This document shows positions 31,613 through 42,232 of a DNA stretch of 64,000 nt, in pieces. The DNA comes from Roridomyces roridus (lineage: Eukaryota; Basidiomycota; Agaricomycetes; Agaricales; Mycenaceae). The stretch spans positions 2,046,001 through 2,110,000 of the forward strand of contig JARKIF010000009.1 in NCBI GenBank assembly GCA_029378245.1, given 5' to 3'. How positions within the stretch are numbered: position 1 is the first letter of the stretch; the number at the start of each line of letters is the position of its first letter. Below the pieces are notes generated by a model. It searched no databases. It had not been told where the DNA came from and saw only the letters and a list, made by a program, of their open reading frames with translations. A program made the position numbers and the translations under genes.

Positions 31613-32597
31613 ATGGCCAGCGTAATGTCTCAAGTCGTCTTGCACCCCAGCGTCTCCCAGGCTCTCCAAGTCGGAAGCACAACCCTCGGACGAGACAAAC
31701 TCTACCGCGCCGTCCAAAACTTTGCCCGCTTCTATGCCTGGTTTCTCGTCTCCCGTGGCCACAAGGCCGACTCTGCTCGCTGGACCGCCCTCAAGTCCCA
31801 TCTCGGAATTGCCAGAAAACGTATGCCCGCCGCCGACCGACAGAGCACCTTCTCAACGACTTGACAGTCCTCCGTCTCGGCAAGCCCATGGAACATTTGC
31901 AGGCGGCCCTGCGAGCAACCATGGCAGCTGGACCCGCGGGAGAGCAAATTCTGACCATTGCTCGCCAACTGTCCTACTTTGTCTACCTGACTCTCGACAC
32001 ATTCACATGGGTATTTCCCCTTCTCTCAGTCTCTGCTTGTGTACTCACTGGCCCTAGGCGCAAACCATCAAGTTCCTCGCCTTCCAACCAGAAACCGCAA
32101 CCAAAATCGGAAAACTGGCCAATCGCTCGTGGCTGGTCGGTATCCTTCTGAGCATTGCGCATGCCGCAGTCAAGGTGCGACCTCCGTGGATCAACCAGAT
32201 GCAGCATTTCATCTCCTACGTAGACCGCGAGGCTGGCACGCGAGAGGAATATCTTGAAAGCATCCAAACAAGCCGAGAAGGATGTCGGGCTCGAAGCCGA
32301 CCGGGAAGCGAGACTTCGTGCAATCGCGACGTGAGTATGTCCAGGTTCGCATCCAGCATTTCTTGACCTTCCTGCAGAGCTCGCGCTGCCGTTCGCCACC
32401 AATTCATCATAGACAGCTTGGACCTGTGGACCCCGGCGACTGCTTTGGGCCTCAGCACGATGAACGACGGACTTGTGGGAATATTCGCGTTCGTGCCAAA
32501 TTGTATGCTTCATTCGACTGCTAACCTGGCTCTCTGCAGCATGATTTCCTCGTTCATGGCGTTGGAAAAGATCTGGACGGCGGCAGGGAAGAAGTAA
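31613..32597 (+). CDS. PEX11: Peroxisomal membrane elongation factor PEX11
   Basis: PEX11 proteins bend and elongate the peroxisomal membrane before division. The start MASVMSQVVLHPSVSQALQ is followed by the conserved GRDKLYRAVQNFARFYAWFL, then LRLGKPMEHLQAALRA, LARQLSYFVYLTLDTF-like and IKFLAFQPETATKIGKLANR, and a C-terminal hydrophobic pair around WTPATALGLSTMNDGLVGI and MISSFMALEKIWTAAGKK. Four short introns (near 31821, 32008, 32140-32240 and 32500) are needed. It converges with CMC1, with stops 13 bp apart. Confidence in the family is high; the exon between 32140 and 32300 is less certain. Confidence 0.88.
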
Positions 32598-32610
32598 ATT
32601 GTTAAATAGG

Positions 32611-32994
32611 TCATGATTTGGCTGCGGATTCCGTCTCTCGAAGTCGTGCATTTTCTACTCGTTGTTCTGACCGTAAGCGCAAGTACTCGACGCGAACGCG
32701 CTCGTAGGGTTCCGGACCTGTGCTAAGGAATGTCGAATAAATGAATCATGTTGGGATTGGGACACGCACTACAAGAGCATGCATTCTTCCATTTTATGCA
32801 GCTGTCCTCTGCACGCCCACGCGACGGAAATGGTTCGTTCACCGACGCAGTCCGCAAACGCTGTTTCGCTCGATGAGGGCACGGAGAGAGCGACCAACTT
32901 ACATACCTTTCACGACATCGTGGCACTCCTTGAGTGCTCTCTCCTTGGTAATCTTCAAGAGATTATCCTCCTCCCGACGCGACAACGCGTTCAT
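32611..32994 (-). CDS. CMC1: COX assembly mitochondrial protein, twin CX9C (three small exons)
   Basis: Small intermembrane-space protein needed for assembly of cytochrome c oxidase (Cox1 maturation, copper handling). No single exon is long enough to stand out. Exons 32907-32994, 32770-32860 and 32611-32722 (read on the minus strand) sum to 291 nt, 96 aa, with perfect GT...AG joins. The protein begins MNALSRREEDNLLK and has the diagnostic twin CX9C pair: ECHDVVKAFADC and ACRGQLHKMEEC. Between them is VGERTISVAW, and after them TGPEPYERVRVEYLR, both characteristic of CMC1. Divergent with lipoyl synthase across 63 bp and convergent with PEX11 across 13 bp. Substitution of the family is unlikely given both motifs. 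Confidence 0.92.
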
Positions 32995-33057
32995 AAGTGT
33001 TTGCGGAAGAGCTTTGATTTGACTACGTAATCCACCCGAACCTCCGAACAAGCCGCC
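32995..33057. promoter_or_regulatory. 63-bp bidirectional promoter, CMC1/lipoyl synthase
   Basis: Two mitochondrial genes start back to back with only 63 bp between their ATGs. This implies overlapping leaders or a shared promoter. No known motif was recognised. Confidence 0.45.
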
Positions 33058-34498
33058 ATGTCCCGCCCAGCATCTTCGGTTTTGCGGGCAGCAAGACGGG
33101 TCTCACTCTCCCAGACTCGGTGTCTAGCGACTGGCCACACCGACACCGGCGAAACCGAACTTCAAAGACGCTCTCGCTGATGGACCCTCGCTCGACGATT
33201 TCATATCTGGTGATGTCTCACCTTCCGAGCGCATTGTTCTGGGTAACCCCCGAGGGTGAGCACATTCCCTGAGAGTCTCGTTTCGAGTCCTCAATTTCTG
33301 CAAGACCGCGCCTCCCCTCGTTCCTCAAAACATCAATACCCTCCGGTGAATCCTTCAGCAAAATCAAGAAAGATCTCCGAGGACTCGGTCTTCACACCGT
33401 ATGTGAGGAGGCGAGGTGTCCCAATATCGGGGACTGTTGGGGAGGCAAACCTGGTGCGACAGAGGCCGAAGGGCGGAGTGCTGCTACTGCTACGATTATG
33501 GTATGACTCGTTGGATCGTTTCTTCATAATCTTGACCCCTCGCAGCTCATGGGAGATACATGTACACGTGGCTGCAGGTTCTGCTCGGTCAAGACGTCGC
33601 GCGCGCCCCCGCCGTTGGATCCACATGAGCCGGAGAATACCGCCGAGGCCATAAGCCGATGGGGGTTGGGGTATATCGTGCTGACCAATGTTGACCGCGA
33701 CGGTTGGTGTGTTTTTTGTATCTTTGTTCGCTGCTGACTCTATTGAAGACCTCGCGGATGGAGGGTCCCGACATTTTGCGGAAACAATACGCAAAATTAA
33801 ACAAAAGTATGCTGCACCTCTTCTTCAGATCAAATATTTACTTGTACAGGGCCCCTCATATACTCGTCGAAGCTCTAACCGGCGACTTTGGTGGCTCCAT
33901 GGAAGACGTGGCTATAGTCGCTCAGTCAGGGCTCGATGTTTACGCGCACAATATCGAGACTTCGGAAGAGCTGACACCGTATGTGCGTGACCGTCGGGCG
34001 TCTTTCCGGACGAGTCTCCAGGTCCTGGAGCGTGCCAAGAAGGAGGGCGTAAGGGTCACCAAGACGAGCATTATGCTTGGGCTTGGTGAGACGGAGGATC
34101 AAATTCTGCGTGCGCTCAAAGGTTTGTCGTCTTCCTGCGTATCATGGGCTACTGTTAATCTTCTTCGTAGAGCTGCGCCAGTCTGCCGTGGACGTCGTTA
34201 CATTTGGGCAATACATGCGCCCGACAAAGCGGCATATGAAGGTCGAGCGCTACGTCGAGCCCGCCGAGTTTGACAACTGGAAGAAAATCGCGGAGGACCT
34301 GGGGTTCCTGTATGTGGCTAGCGGGCCGCTTGTCCGTAGCAGTTACAAGGTACGCTGGTCTGCAGGTGGCCTCCGTGTTTACTCATCACTCTACAGGCGG
34401 GCGAATATTACATAGAGAATGTGTTGCGTGGCAAGAATAAGGCGCAAAAGATTCACCCTACTTCAGCGCCGTCGTTGGGAGCAGAGTCCAGTGCATAG
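33058..34498 (+). CDS. LIP5: Lipoyl synthase, mitochondrial (one apparent frame break near the 5' end)
   Basis: Radical-SAM enzyme inserting sulfur into octanoyl-protein to make lipoate for PDH and other dehydrogenases. It has both iron-sulfur motifs: the family [13 protein letters not shown] and the radical-[11 protein letters not shown] (CX3CX2C). Other blocks are [66 protein letters not shown] and [20 protein letters not shown]. The ATG at 33058 opens a convincing presequence ([20 protein letters not shown]), but the mature frame ([20 protein letters not shown]) is offset by one base around 33133. Either a weak 49-nt intron (GTTTTG...CTAG) or a one-base error explains this. Introns otherwise ordinary, near 33254, 33500, 33705, 33805, 34120 and 34350. 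Symbol follows yeast. Confidence 0.9.
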
Positions 34499-34638
34499 AC
34501 TAGAGACCTACATTATTGTACTTGCAGCATCTCCAATCAGAGTAAAACTTGATAGTTAAGCAAAGCGTGGGAATTCAGATCACTCGTTCGTCCACCAACA
34601 CCAAAAAGTCTCGTCCTCGACTTTGCCATCCTTACACC

Positions 34639-35005
34639 ATGGTGCGTCGGCCTGCACTCGTCGTAGCCCTGCATTAAACTCACCGGCCTTCTCAGGACTC
34701 CTCAAAAGCCCCCGTAAAACTCGCCACTGTCATCAAGGTTTTTTTCCATTCGTTCCGAGGTGCACCCAAGTGCTAAAGCAACGCCTTTCAGGTCCTTGGA
34801 CGGACTGGTTCCCGAGGAGGCGTCACCCAGGTCCGCGTCGAGTTCATGGACGACACCACTCGCACCATTATCCGTAACGTCAAGGGCCCCGTCCGGGAGA
34901 AGGATATTCTGGCGCTGCTTGAGAGCGAGCGTGAGGCTCGGTGCGTCCATTCTCACCCCCTCGTACTGCTCATCTCACATGCACGTGTGCAGTCGTCTGC
35001 GTTGA
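34639..35005 (+). CDS. RPS28: 40S ribosomal protein S28, four exons
   Basis: Small-subunit ribosomal protein. Exons are 34639-34641 (the ATG alone), 34696-34737, 34792-34940 and 34993-35005. They total 207 nt and give 68 aa, the usual length. The product reads M then [55 protein letters not shown] and [12 protein letters not shown], near-invariant in eukaryotes. Every splice junction has GTGCGT or GTTTTT donors with CAG acceptors. The last exon encodes only the final RLR plus stop. High expression is expected, consistent with the intron in the start region. Confidence 0.95.
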
Positions 35006-35355
35006 CCGGGCTACATTGCTCTTGCTTTCTCGCTCTCTTTCTCTCGTACCACCCATGTATCAGTCCACTGAATCCACGGGATTTCATCGCGAGCGCGTGG
35101 CCTAGGCTACCTTACTGCATGTGCCAGCATATAAAAACCTACGTAGAAGAAATCTGACATCTCCGTGTGACTTTTTCTCGTGCTTTCCTTACGTCCACCT
35201 CCTGAGCATACGCCCCCTTTCGCTGAGAGCCACATGCAAAGACTCCGTGCATTAACCTTCGAGATAAATCGATTACGATGACTGACTGATCCTACCCTGG
35301 TTTGCTCCGCTGCTCCGCTCTTGCCTGGACCCACCGGTCACTGGTCTCACCGAAC
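35006..35355. other. 350-bp intergenic region, RPS28 to GT8 gene
   Basis: Pyrimidine-rich DNA following RPS28. It presumably holds the RPS28 3' end and the next promoter. No gene or repeat recognised. Confidence 0.35.
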
Positions 35356-36424
35356 ATGTTTCCCAACGCTGCCTATGTCACTTTGCTCACACAAAACTCC
35401 TACCTCGCTGGTGCTCTCGTTCTTCATCACGGCCTCAAAACTGTCCAGTCAAAGTACCCTCTGGTGGTCTTGGTCACTCCGCAGCTGTCACAGGAGGCTC
35501 GCGATGTTTTGGTGAAACAGGGCATTCAGATGAGAGAAATACTGTCCTTGCAGCCACGCGAAGGCGTGCACAATCTCTCGGAAGCCGATGCGCGCTTTAA
35601 AGACACTTGGACAAAGTTGCGGTAAGTCCGGACCACCGAGAGGACGCGCTTTTTTTCATCCTCGCTCAGGGCTTTCGAACTTGCCGAGTTCGAGGTAACA
35701 CGGACGTGGTGCTGGTCCTCGGAACGCCGCTGACTCTCTCTCTCCAGCGGGTCGTCTTGCTCGATTCGGACATGATCGTCAAGGGCAACATGGACGATTT
35801 GATGGACTTGGCCCTAGGCACGGACGAAATCGGAGCGGTCCATGCATGCGCGTGCAACCCTCGCAAATTCCCTCATTACCCCGCTGACTGGTGCATTCGT
35901 TATCTTTTGCACCCGTGGTGGCCATTTCTCATGCTCGCTCTCTCAGGGTACCGGAGAACTGTGCCTTTACCGCGGTTACAAGCCCGATGGCACCCCCACC
36001 GACTCCCTGCGACACACCCCGCCCATACGGTCTGCTAAACTCGGGACTAGTCGTCTTGAACCCATCAGTCGAGCTTGCCAAGGAGGTATACGATTTCCTC
36101 CAGACAGACGAGCGTGTTAGCAAGTACCGATTCCCGGACCAAGACCTTCTCGCGGACGTGTTCAAAGGCAGATGGAAGGCTCTTCCTTGGTACTACAACG
36201 CCTTGAGGACACTGCGCAACATTCACTTGTCGTTGTGGGACGATGACATCGCTCGTTGCGTGCATTATATTCTGCCGGAAAAGCCTTGGGAGACCAGAGA
36301 GTCCAAGGATTTTGCTGTCGTCAACAGTTGGTGGTGGGACCAGTACAACGAGGTGGCGGAGCAACTGCAGGTCGAAGATGCGGAGGGGTGGCAATTGGTA
36401 TCGGCTGCCGTGGCCGCCGGGTAA
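35356..36424 (+). CDS. GT8-family glycosyltransferase (glycogenin/galactinol-synthase-like)
   Basis: Retaining sugar transferase of family GT8. The start ATG at 35356 opens AAYVTLLTQNSYLAGALVLH, the usual N-terminal nucleotide-binding strand. The DxD metal site is RVVLLDSDMIVKGNMDDLM, followed by GAVHACACNPRKFPHYPADW, the acceptor-site block PYGLLNSGLVVLNPS, FPDQDLLADVFKGRWKALPW and YNALRTLRNIHLSLW. Introns lie near 35623-35668, 35694-35750 and 35890-35948. About 300 aa and soluble, with no signal peptide or membrane segment, unlike Golgi GT8 enzymes. It lacks the C-terminal glycogen-synthase-binding tail of glycogenin, so a galactinol-synthase-like or unassigned sugar-transfer role is more likely. 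Substrate unknown. Confidence 0.82.
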
Positions 36425-36545
36425 AACAGTACAGTACAATGTGTATATAGAAATAGAGACCCTACGCGCGCCACGACACATGGACCTGGTCTGTTCGGAA
36501 TCTGTAGCCCCGTTAATCGCCGTTCGGGGCAGTCAAGTATTTTAA

Positions 36546-37908
36546 TTACCTTTGCGTGCAAGTGCTTTTCGATATCGGCGTCTCGAAGCCCATTCGAAAG
36601 CTGAGTAGTCCGGCCTGGGCAATCATGATTCCGTTGTCGATGCAAAACCTACAGTTCCACGTTAGACAGAGCGCCAGGCTGCTCAAAAACCGCCTACCGT
36701 TCGTCCATGGCAAACACTTTACCGCCACGTTCCTCTGCCATGACACCCATCATCTCCTGGAGGCGCTCATTTGCTAGATGGGGTTGTATGAATGAACAGT
36801 CAGTCAGTCAGTCAGTCAGTCACTCACCACCGACACCACCAACAATCAGAACCTCCTTACTGCCAATGTGAGCCATGGCGCGCTCGGTAATCTCGACCAG
36901 CATGGCAAAGACCGTCTCTTGGAGTGAGAAACACAGATCGGCAGGTGTGATGATATCCTCGTCATTGGCATTCTTCGGTTGGCCATCTGGTCGGAACCGT
37001 TTGTCGGTGGTGAGCGCTTCCACCGCCGTCAGAATTCCCGAGAAACTGACGTCCATGCCTTTGGTAACATATGGAATCGGAAGCAGTCGTTTTCCTCTGA
37101 GATTAATCAAAATCCGGAGCGAAGGAAACAGCGACGACAAGGGCCCACTTTTTCGCCTCTTGCTCGATATTGTACCCAGGGGCAGGGTCGTTGCTCAGAT
37201 TAATGACACGGGCGAACCGGTCGAGACAGTTTCCGACGGCAATGTCGAGCGCCTCGCCGAATATTCGGTAGCATTGTCGCGAATACGCGATCACTTGAGT
37301 GTTTCCACCTGATACGTAGAGAACGACTGGGTTTTGGGCGCCAGTCACTTCACGGCCCATTTCAATATCTAAACATCAAGCCAGTCAAGTAGGTTTCGGC
37401 ACTCCCGAAAGAGACGCACGACCGACGCAGTGATTTACCCCCACCAAGGGTTTGTTGTATAGCAGCGACAGTGTGCGAGCCACCAGAGCCACAGACTGCA
37501 GAGGCGCTCCCATGCCAGGTCCTGGAAAGACTGTTAACGCACCCGACAGGCGCTAAAACCACCGACCCTTTGTATAGCAGATACAGTCCAAATCGTGCAT
37601 CGAGACACCAGCCTTGACGAGACATTCCTGAATAATCTGGAGAGCCCATTCACGATGATGTAGCGCAGTATGTCGGGGCTGGAATCCTTCGCCAGGCGGA
37701 GTAATATACGTGTGTCGAATGTTGGAAAGGACGGCGGTGGTTCCGTCGACAAAGTGCTTGATCACACCAGCACCGAACTTGTTTGCAGATCCCTCCAGAC
37801 CTATGGCTAGGTAAGGTCGCTCTGGGCCGCATTAGCGCATTTCTCTTCGTATTTTGACGTGCGCCAACCAGGATTCTTGAGAGGATCGCTCCGGACACGG
37901 CCAGGCAT
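36546..37908 (-). CDS. KAE1: tRNA threonylcarbamoyladenosine transferase KAE1/OSGEP
   Basis: Catalytic subunit of KEOPS, transferring threonylcarbamoyl to A37 of ANN-decoding tRNAs. Order: [56 protein letters not shown], the iron-binding HXXXH block [67 protein letters not shown] and [18 protein letters not shown]. The C-terminus ([18 protein letters not shown]) is present. It begins at residue 1 with only a short leader ([13 protein letters not shown]), so the cytosolic/nuclear KAE1 rather than mitochondrial QRI7. Several introns of about 50 nt; one contains the CAGT repeat. It ends at 36546. Confidence 0.92.
36797..36820. repeat. CAGT tetranucleotide microsatellite (six copies)
   Basis: Six perfect CAGT units followed by one CACT, inside a KAE1 intron close to its splice donor on the minus strand (where it reads ACTG). 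Length variation is likely between strains. Confidence 0.9.
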
Positions 37909-37985
37909 GATCGCGAATGACAAGATAATCGTGGGAACTTTACAAGAAATCAAGAACATCAAATCAATACAGTACTACTCCTCCC

Positions 37986-39740
37986 TCACTCGATGCGTCT
38001 CCGTTTGGCTGGCGATGGGCCGGCGATACTCGCAAACAGATCCTTCGTCCGCACCTCGGCCCCAAGGTTTGCGACCAGCGCCTTGTACAACTTCATGTCG
38101 AACCCGACAGCCGTGAGTTGAACACACGGAACGAACCGTTTACCAGTGTCGTACTCATGCTTGAATTCAGCGGGGGTTTTGATCCCGCGTACACGCTCAG
38201 CCGTGGTTTTGGCATACTCGGTTTGCGCCTTCAAACAGGGTAAGGTGAGGCGGCTCATCCAGATTTCGCACTCACGGTGACAGAAAGGGTTCCCCATTCT
38301 TCAACTGAGAGTGGCGCAACCCGACAGACTTCATAGATTCCCATGTAGATCACTTCCAGTGGGCCCCTATGACCCGAAGGAACACCGAGGAAAAGATTGA
38401 GAGTCTCTGAGGTGTCGAAGGCTTCACTCTCAGTTGTGAAGCCCACAAACATGAATCCATGTTGTCCGGGCGCTCGGGGGGACCATGGGTTGTTTTTCAC
38501 ATTTGGACACAAGAACCGAGTGATCCCGCACTCCTTCGCCAGCGTTGTTGCACTTGGACCGATCCTGGACGATAAAATGAGCCCAGAGGCAAATGGGCCC
38601 GAGGCGATACATACTTGGTGATCAAAGATTGAATACTGCCTCCGAGACTAGTTTTGAGAAGACCCTTGGTGAAGACAGCACAGTCTTCGATTTCAGGTAT
38701 GAGTTCAGGAGATGTTTTCAGCCCATCACGTCTCGATTCAGGGATGTCACACAGAAACGACTTGGACTGGGCTTGGGAGTGGTCGATCTCGGAGTTCTCG
38801 CGCTTTAATCCTTGTTCGCGGCTGCATGAAGCCACTGGTTCCGACGGCACGATCAACCTGGTCGACGATGATGAGGGGCCAGCCTGCGGTCTTTTGGCAA
38901 GTTCGGGAGCGAGTCCCTTTGGTTTTGGTTTTGTTAACTGTGAACGAAATGAGAGAACCCATGGGGACAAGTCCGAGAAAAATTACTCTGGCAACATCCT
39001 TCTGAAGGAGTGCGATCTGCGCTTTTTGCTCCTGCAGAGAATTAAAGATAAAAGAAACAGTAGAATAGAGTTTCGCACATCGTTAGCTTGCCGCAAAGTA
39101 GCACGAGCCCTTCGCTAAGTGACAATCAGCGAGTGTCCACGAAAACGACCAAAAGCCGGATACCTCGGCTGCCAAATCATCCCGAACACTATCCAGCTCA
39201 GTGCGAAGTTCGGACATCCTTGTTTCCTTGCCCGTAGACTCCTCTTGCAGCTGTCTTATGATGACCGCGTTCTCCGAATTCGTAGTTTCTTCTCGGCGAT
39301 TGAACTAGCAGGATAGCGTCAAACGACAAAAGGGAGTACCTCTCAGCATTGCTAACCTCGGCCTCGAGCGTCTTGCGCGCCTCAGCATCGGAACGAGTAT
39401 TTTTCAGTTCTCTGGTAAGATCATCAGATACCTGCCGTATTCCAGAGCTATTTTTTCCTACAAGGCAAGGATCTTCTCTTGCGCAATCTGTTCGGATTGC
39501 GAATCTGTAGACGGCGGCGATATGTGTTTATCTTACCTGCATCTCTGCATCGGTTCTGTTTTGGAGAGCACCGTATTCGTTTCGGAGAGCCTCGAGCGCT
39601 TCACGATCTTGCAGATGATATCTAAGAATGTCCGATCGACGAGACGCTTCTTGTCGGGCCAAATTGGTGACCTCCAGCTGTGCCAATCGTTCAGTGTCGG
39701 CAAGCGTTTGACGAATCAGCTGCGCAGTGTAGTGCGACAT
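37986..39740 (-). CDS. Coiled-coil protein with C-terminal DUF6697-like domain
   Basis: Function unknown. The N-terminal third is coiled coil (LIRQTLADTERLAQLEVTNL, EALEALRNEYGALQNRTDAE and further Glu/Gln/Leu-rich exons near 39120-39460). The C-terminal part matches the basidiomycete DUF6697 pattern: GQHGFMFVGFTTESEAFDTS, ETLNLFLGVPSGHRGPLEVI, YMGIYEVCRVAPLSVEEWGT and ETGKRFVPCVQ-like, ending AKRRRIE (a basic tail). The 5' end is unresolved. The ATG at 39740 is internal to an open frame that continues upstream to about 39860, and a tiny exon with ATG at 39897 spliced through a 37-nt intron is possible. Several exons between 38540 and 39530 could not be joined with certainty. Confidence 0.6.
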
Positions 39741-39960
39741 TAGGGTCGATAGGAGACCTTGTCCGACTCGAGAGGATAGTGTCACGCGTGACCTGATGGC
39801 GGGTCGGCCACTCAAACTGTGTTCTCTTGGGTCTCTCGTTCGGAGTCTTCTGCAAACGAGGGTGAATTAAAATCTAATGCCATAACGGGCCCATCATGCG
39901 CACAAAAGTCAGTAGGGATAATCTCAATTAAGTCTATAGAGGTTTTGGAGGCAGGCTATC

Positions 39961-41549
39961 TCATAGCATGAAGGTCAAAGGGTTTTCCAGGTATCCCTTG
40001 AACGCCGCCAACCACCGAGCAGCAATCGCGCCATCCACCGTCCGGTGGTCCGAGCTCAACGTGACATTCATCACCTGCACGGTCTTGAACCCACGCTCCT
40101 CCTCTGGTGCAGGCACGAGCTTGGCCTCCGTCGCTCCAACGGCCAGAATACACGATTGAGGTGGGTTAATGATCGCGGTAAAGTGTGAGACACCGAACAT
40201 GCCGAGGTTCGAGATGGTAAACGTGCCACCCTGACGCAAGATTAAGGTGCAGGTCAAAGTGGAAGAAGAAGAACGCACCTGGTATTCTGCCGGGGCCAAT
40301 TTACCGTCGCGCGCCTTCTTGGCCAAAGCTTTAGTCTCGGCGGAGATGGTGACCAAACCCTTGGACCCCACGTCCTTCAAGATGGGTGTAATGAGCCCTG
40401 TCGGAGTGGCGACCGCAACCGAAATATCCGCTTCTTATACCTATCAAACCGTCTGAGAGAGAGAACAAGATTCCAAGTTGTTATCACTTACGTGCGGATA
40501 ACCTCGCCGAGCCACGCCGAGTTGGCCTCGGGGACGTCCGACAATGCACAACCAACAGCCTTGACGATAAAGTCGTTCACACTGAGCTTGGCGGCCTTGT
40601 CCTTCTCGCCCAAAGTCTTGTTGAAGACCTCCCGCAGCTTGAGAACCTTGTCCATGTTGACGTCGACGGTGACATAGTAGTGCGGCAGCTCCTGCTTCGA
40701 CTGGTTGAGACGAGCGCCAATGGTGCGCCGCATGTTCGAGACGGGAGTGTCGACATAGTCTGGCAACTGGGCGGCAGAGGGCTGAGATGTTGTGGCGGAT
40801 GGGCTTGCGGCCGCTGACGGCGTGTACTTTTCGACGTCCTCGCGAATAATACGGCCGTTGGGTCCAGAGCCAGTGAGCTTTCCAAGAGGAATGCCCCGCT
40901 CGAGGGCAATTTTTTTGGCGATGGGCGAGGCAAATATGCGGTCGCCGGAAGGAAGTTCAGACTTCTCTTTGGGAGCAGAAGGAGGGTTTGGGAGAGGATT
41001 CGGGGGCAGGCTCTGCGGCTTTGGGTGGAGGTGCCGACTCCTCCTTGGGAGCAGAAGAGGAGGGAGCCTTGGACGCGAAATCGGCAGCACCAGAAATATC
41101 ATCTCCTTCCTCTGCAACGACCGCAATAGCCGAGCCAACTTGGATATTTTTTGCGCCGTCCTGGGCCTAGACGGGGTTGAGAGGCGTTGAGAGGTAGAAT
41201 AAGGGGGCATACAATGATTTTCGCGAGAATGCCGTCCTCGGTGGCCTCCACATCTATTGTCGCCTTGTCGGTTTCCTTCGACTGCGTTGGTACAAGCAGG
41301 AAACATAGACCCGTTCACTCACAATCTCGAGCAAGACGTCACCAGTGGCGAAAGTCTCGCCCTCCTTCTTCTTCCAGGACGCGATGCCGCCCTCAGTCAT
41401 TGTCGGGCTCATTGCAGGCATGTTAAAGTGCGTGAGCGCACTCCTCCGTGCGGAGACATGCATGTCTGCAAATGGAAATTAACGCGCGAGCTGCGGCAAG
41501 GGTAAAGGGACGGACTGCGAGCAAAAACGCGAGCAAGACTGAAAGCCAT
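39961..41549 (-). CDS. LAT1: Dihydrolipoamide acetyltransferase, pyruvate dehydrogenase E2
   Basis: E2 core of the mitochondrial pyruvate dehydrogenase complex. Domains in order: presequence ([12 protein letters not shown] joined by a 50-nt intron to [13 protein letters not shown]); lipoyl domain with [20 protein letters not shown] and [15 protein letters not shown], whose Lys in DKA carries lipoate; Ala/Pro/Lys-rich linker; E1/E3-binding domain ([36 protein letters not shown]); catalytic domain with [31 protein letters not shown] and the active-site [16 protein letters not shown]. The stop is at 39961. The short first exon is inferred from frame and presequence. It is divergent from CSL4, whose start would fall 74 bp away. 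Confidence 0.93.
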
Positions 41550-41623
41550 GGTGGTTCCAGGAGAAGGGGTGATCCAAATCGGGGCAACTCGGACTTTGAC
41601 ATATTTTGGCCTCCCCAACCAAG

Positions 41624-42232
41624 ATGGCAAGCACCTGTTCTCCCTGGCCAACCCATTCCAATTCCTCCGCATGGCCCTATACCGCAGCTGGGTGCCGGTG
41701 TATATTCCAGAGACAACGAGCTGAGGGCCAGTCTCGTCGGTGTCCCACAGCAGGACGGCGCGGTAGAAATCTTTTATTTTCGCGTCTATGCATCTAACGG
41801 ACGCGTAAAAACAGGTATTATCTATTTCTCGTGTGCGTGCCCGTCCTCCTGCAATCAACTCCGTTGTACTTGGGACCGTTACCCGTCTTTCACCTCTGCA
41901 AGCAACAATCGCAATATCCGTGGTCGACGGTGTGCCTTTGCCCGCGGGGGAAGAGTTTACGGGCGTGATTCGTTCGCAAGATGTTCGCGCAACAGAAACG
42001 GACCGGGTCAAGATTGGAGAATCGTTTCCGAGGGGGAGACAGGGTTCGAGCAATTGTCATTTCGCTGGGAGATTCGCAGTCGTATTTTGTCACAACGGCT
42101 CGGAACGATCTTGGGGTCATATTCGCTGTCTCAAGTGAGTCTGGAAAGACCATGCAGCCGATTTCCTGGAAACAAATGCGATGTCCCGAGACGGGCAAGG
42201 TCGAATCGAGGAAGTGTGCAAAGCCAGAATGA
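41624..42232 (+). CDS. CSL4: Exosome cap subunit CSL4 with two apparent one-base frame breaks
   Basis: S1/KOW-type cap protein of the RNA exosome. Conserved segments: VLPGQPIPIPPHGPIPQLGA, RASLVGVPQQDGA, (after an intron at about 41760-41814) VLSISRVRARPPAINSVVLG, TVTRLSPLQATIAISVVDG, EEFTGVIRSQDVRATETDRV, DRVRAIVISLGDSQSYFVTT, ARNDLGVIFAVSSESGKTM, QPISWKQMRCPETGKVESRK and CAKPE stop. The N-terminal frame has no near ATG; the ATG at 41624 is one base off (GG at 41626-41627). Inside KIGESF/RGGDRV, the frame shifts again at TTT 42025-42027. No intron fits either point. Sequencing/assembly error or a decayed copy are both possible; the otherwise perfect conservation favours error. Confidence 0.85.

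Noticed and set aside
36797..36820. CAGT array considered as a possible CRISPR or larger satellite
   Set aside because: Only six 4-bp units inside an intron; a simple microsatellite.
41409..42053. 214-codon minus-strand frame across the LAT1/CSL4 boundary
   Set aside because: It includes LAT1's first exon at its end, but the rest is antisense to CSL4's conserved exons.
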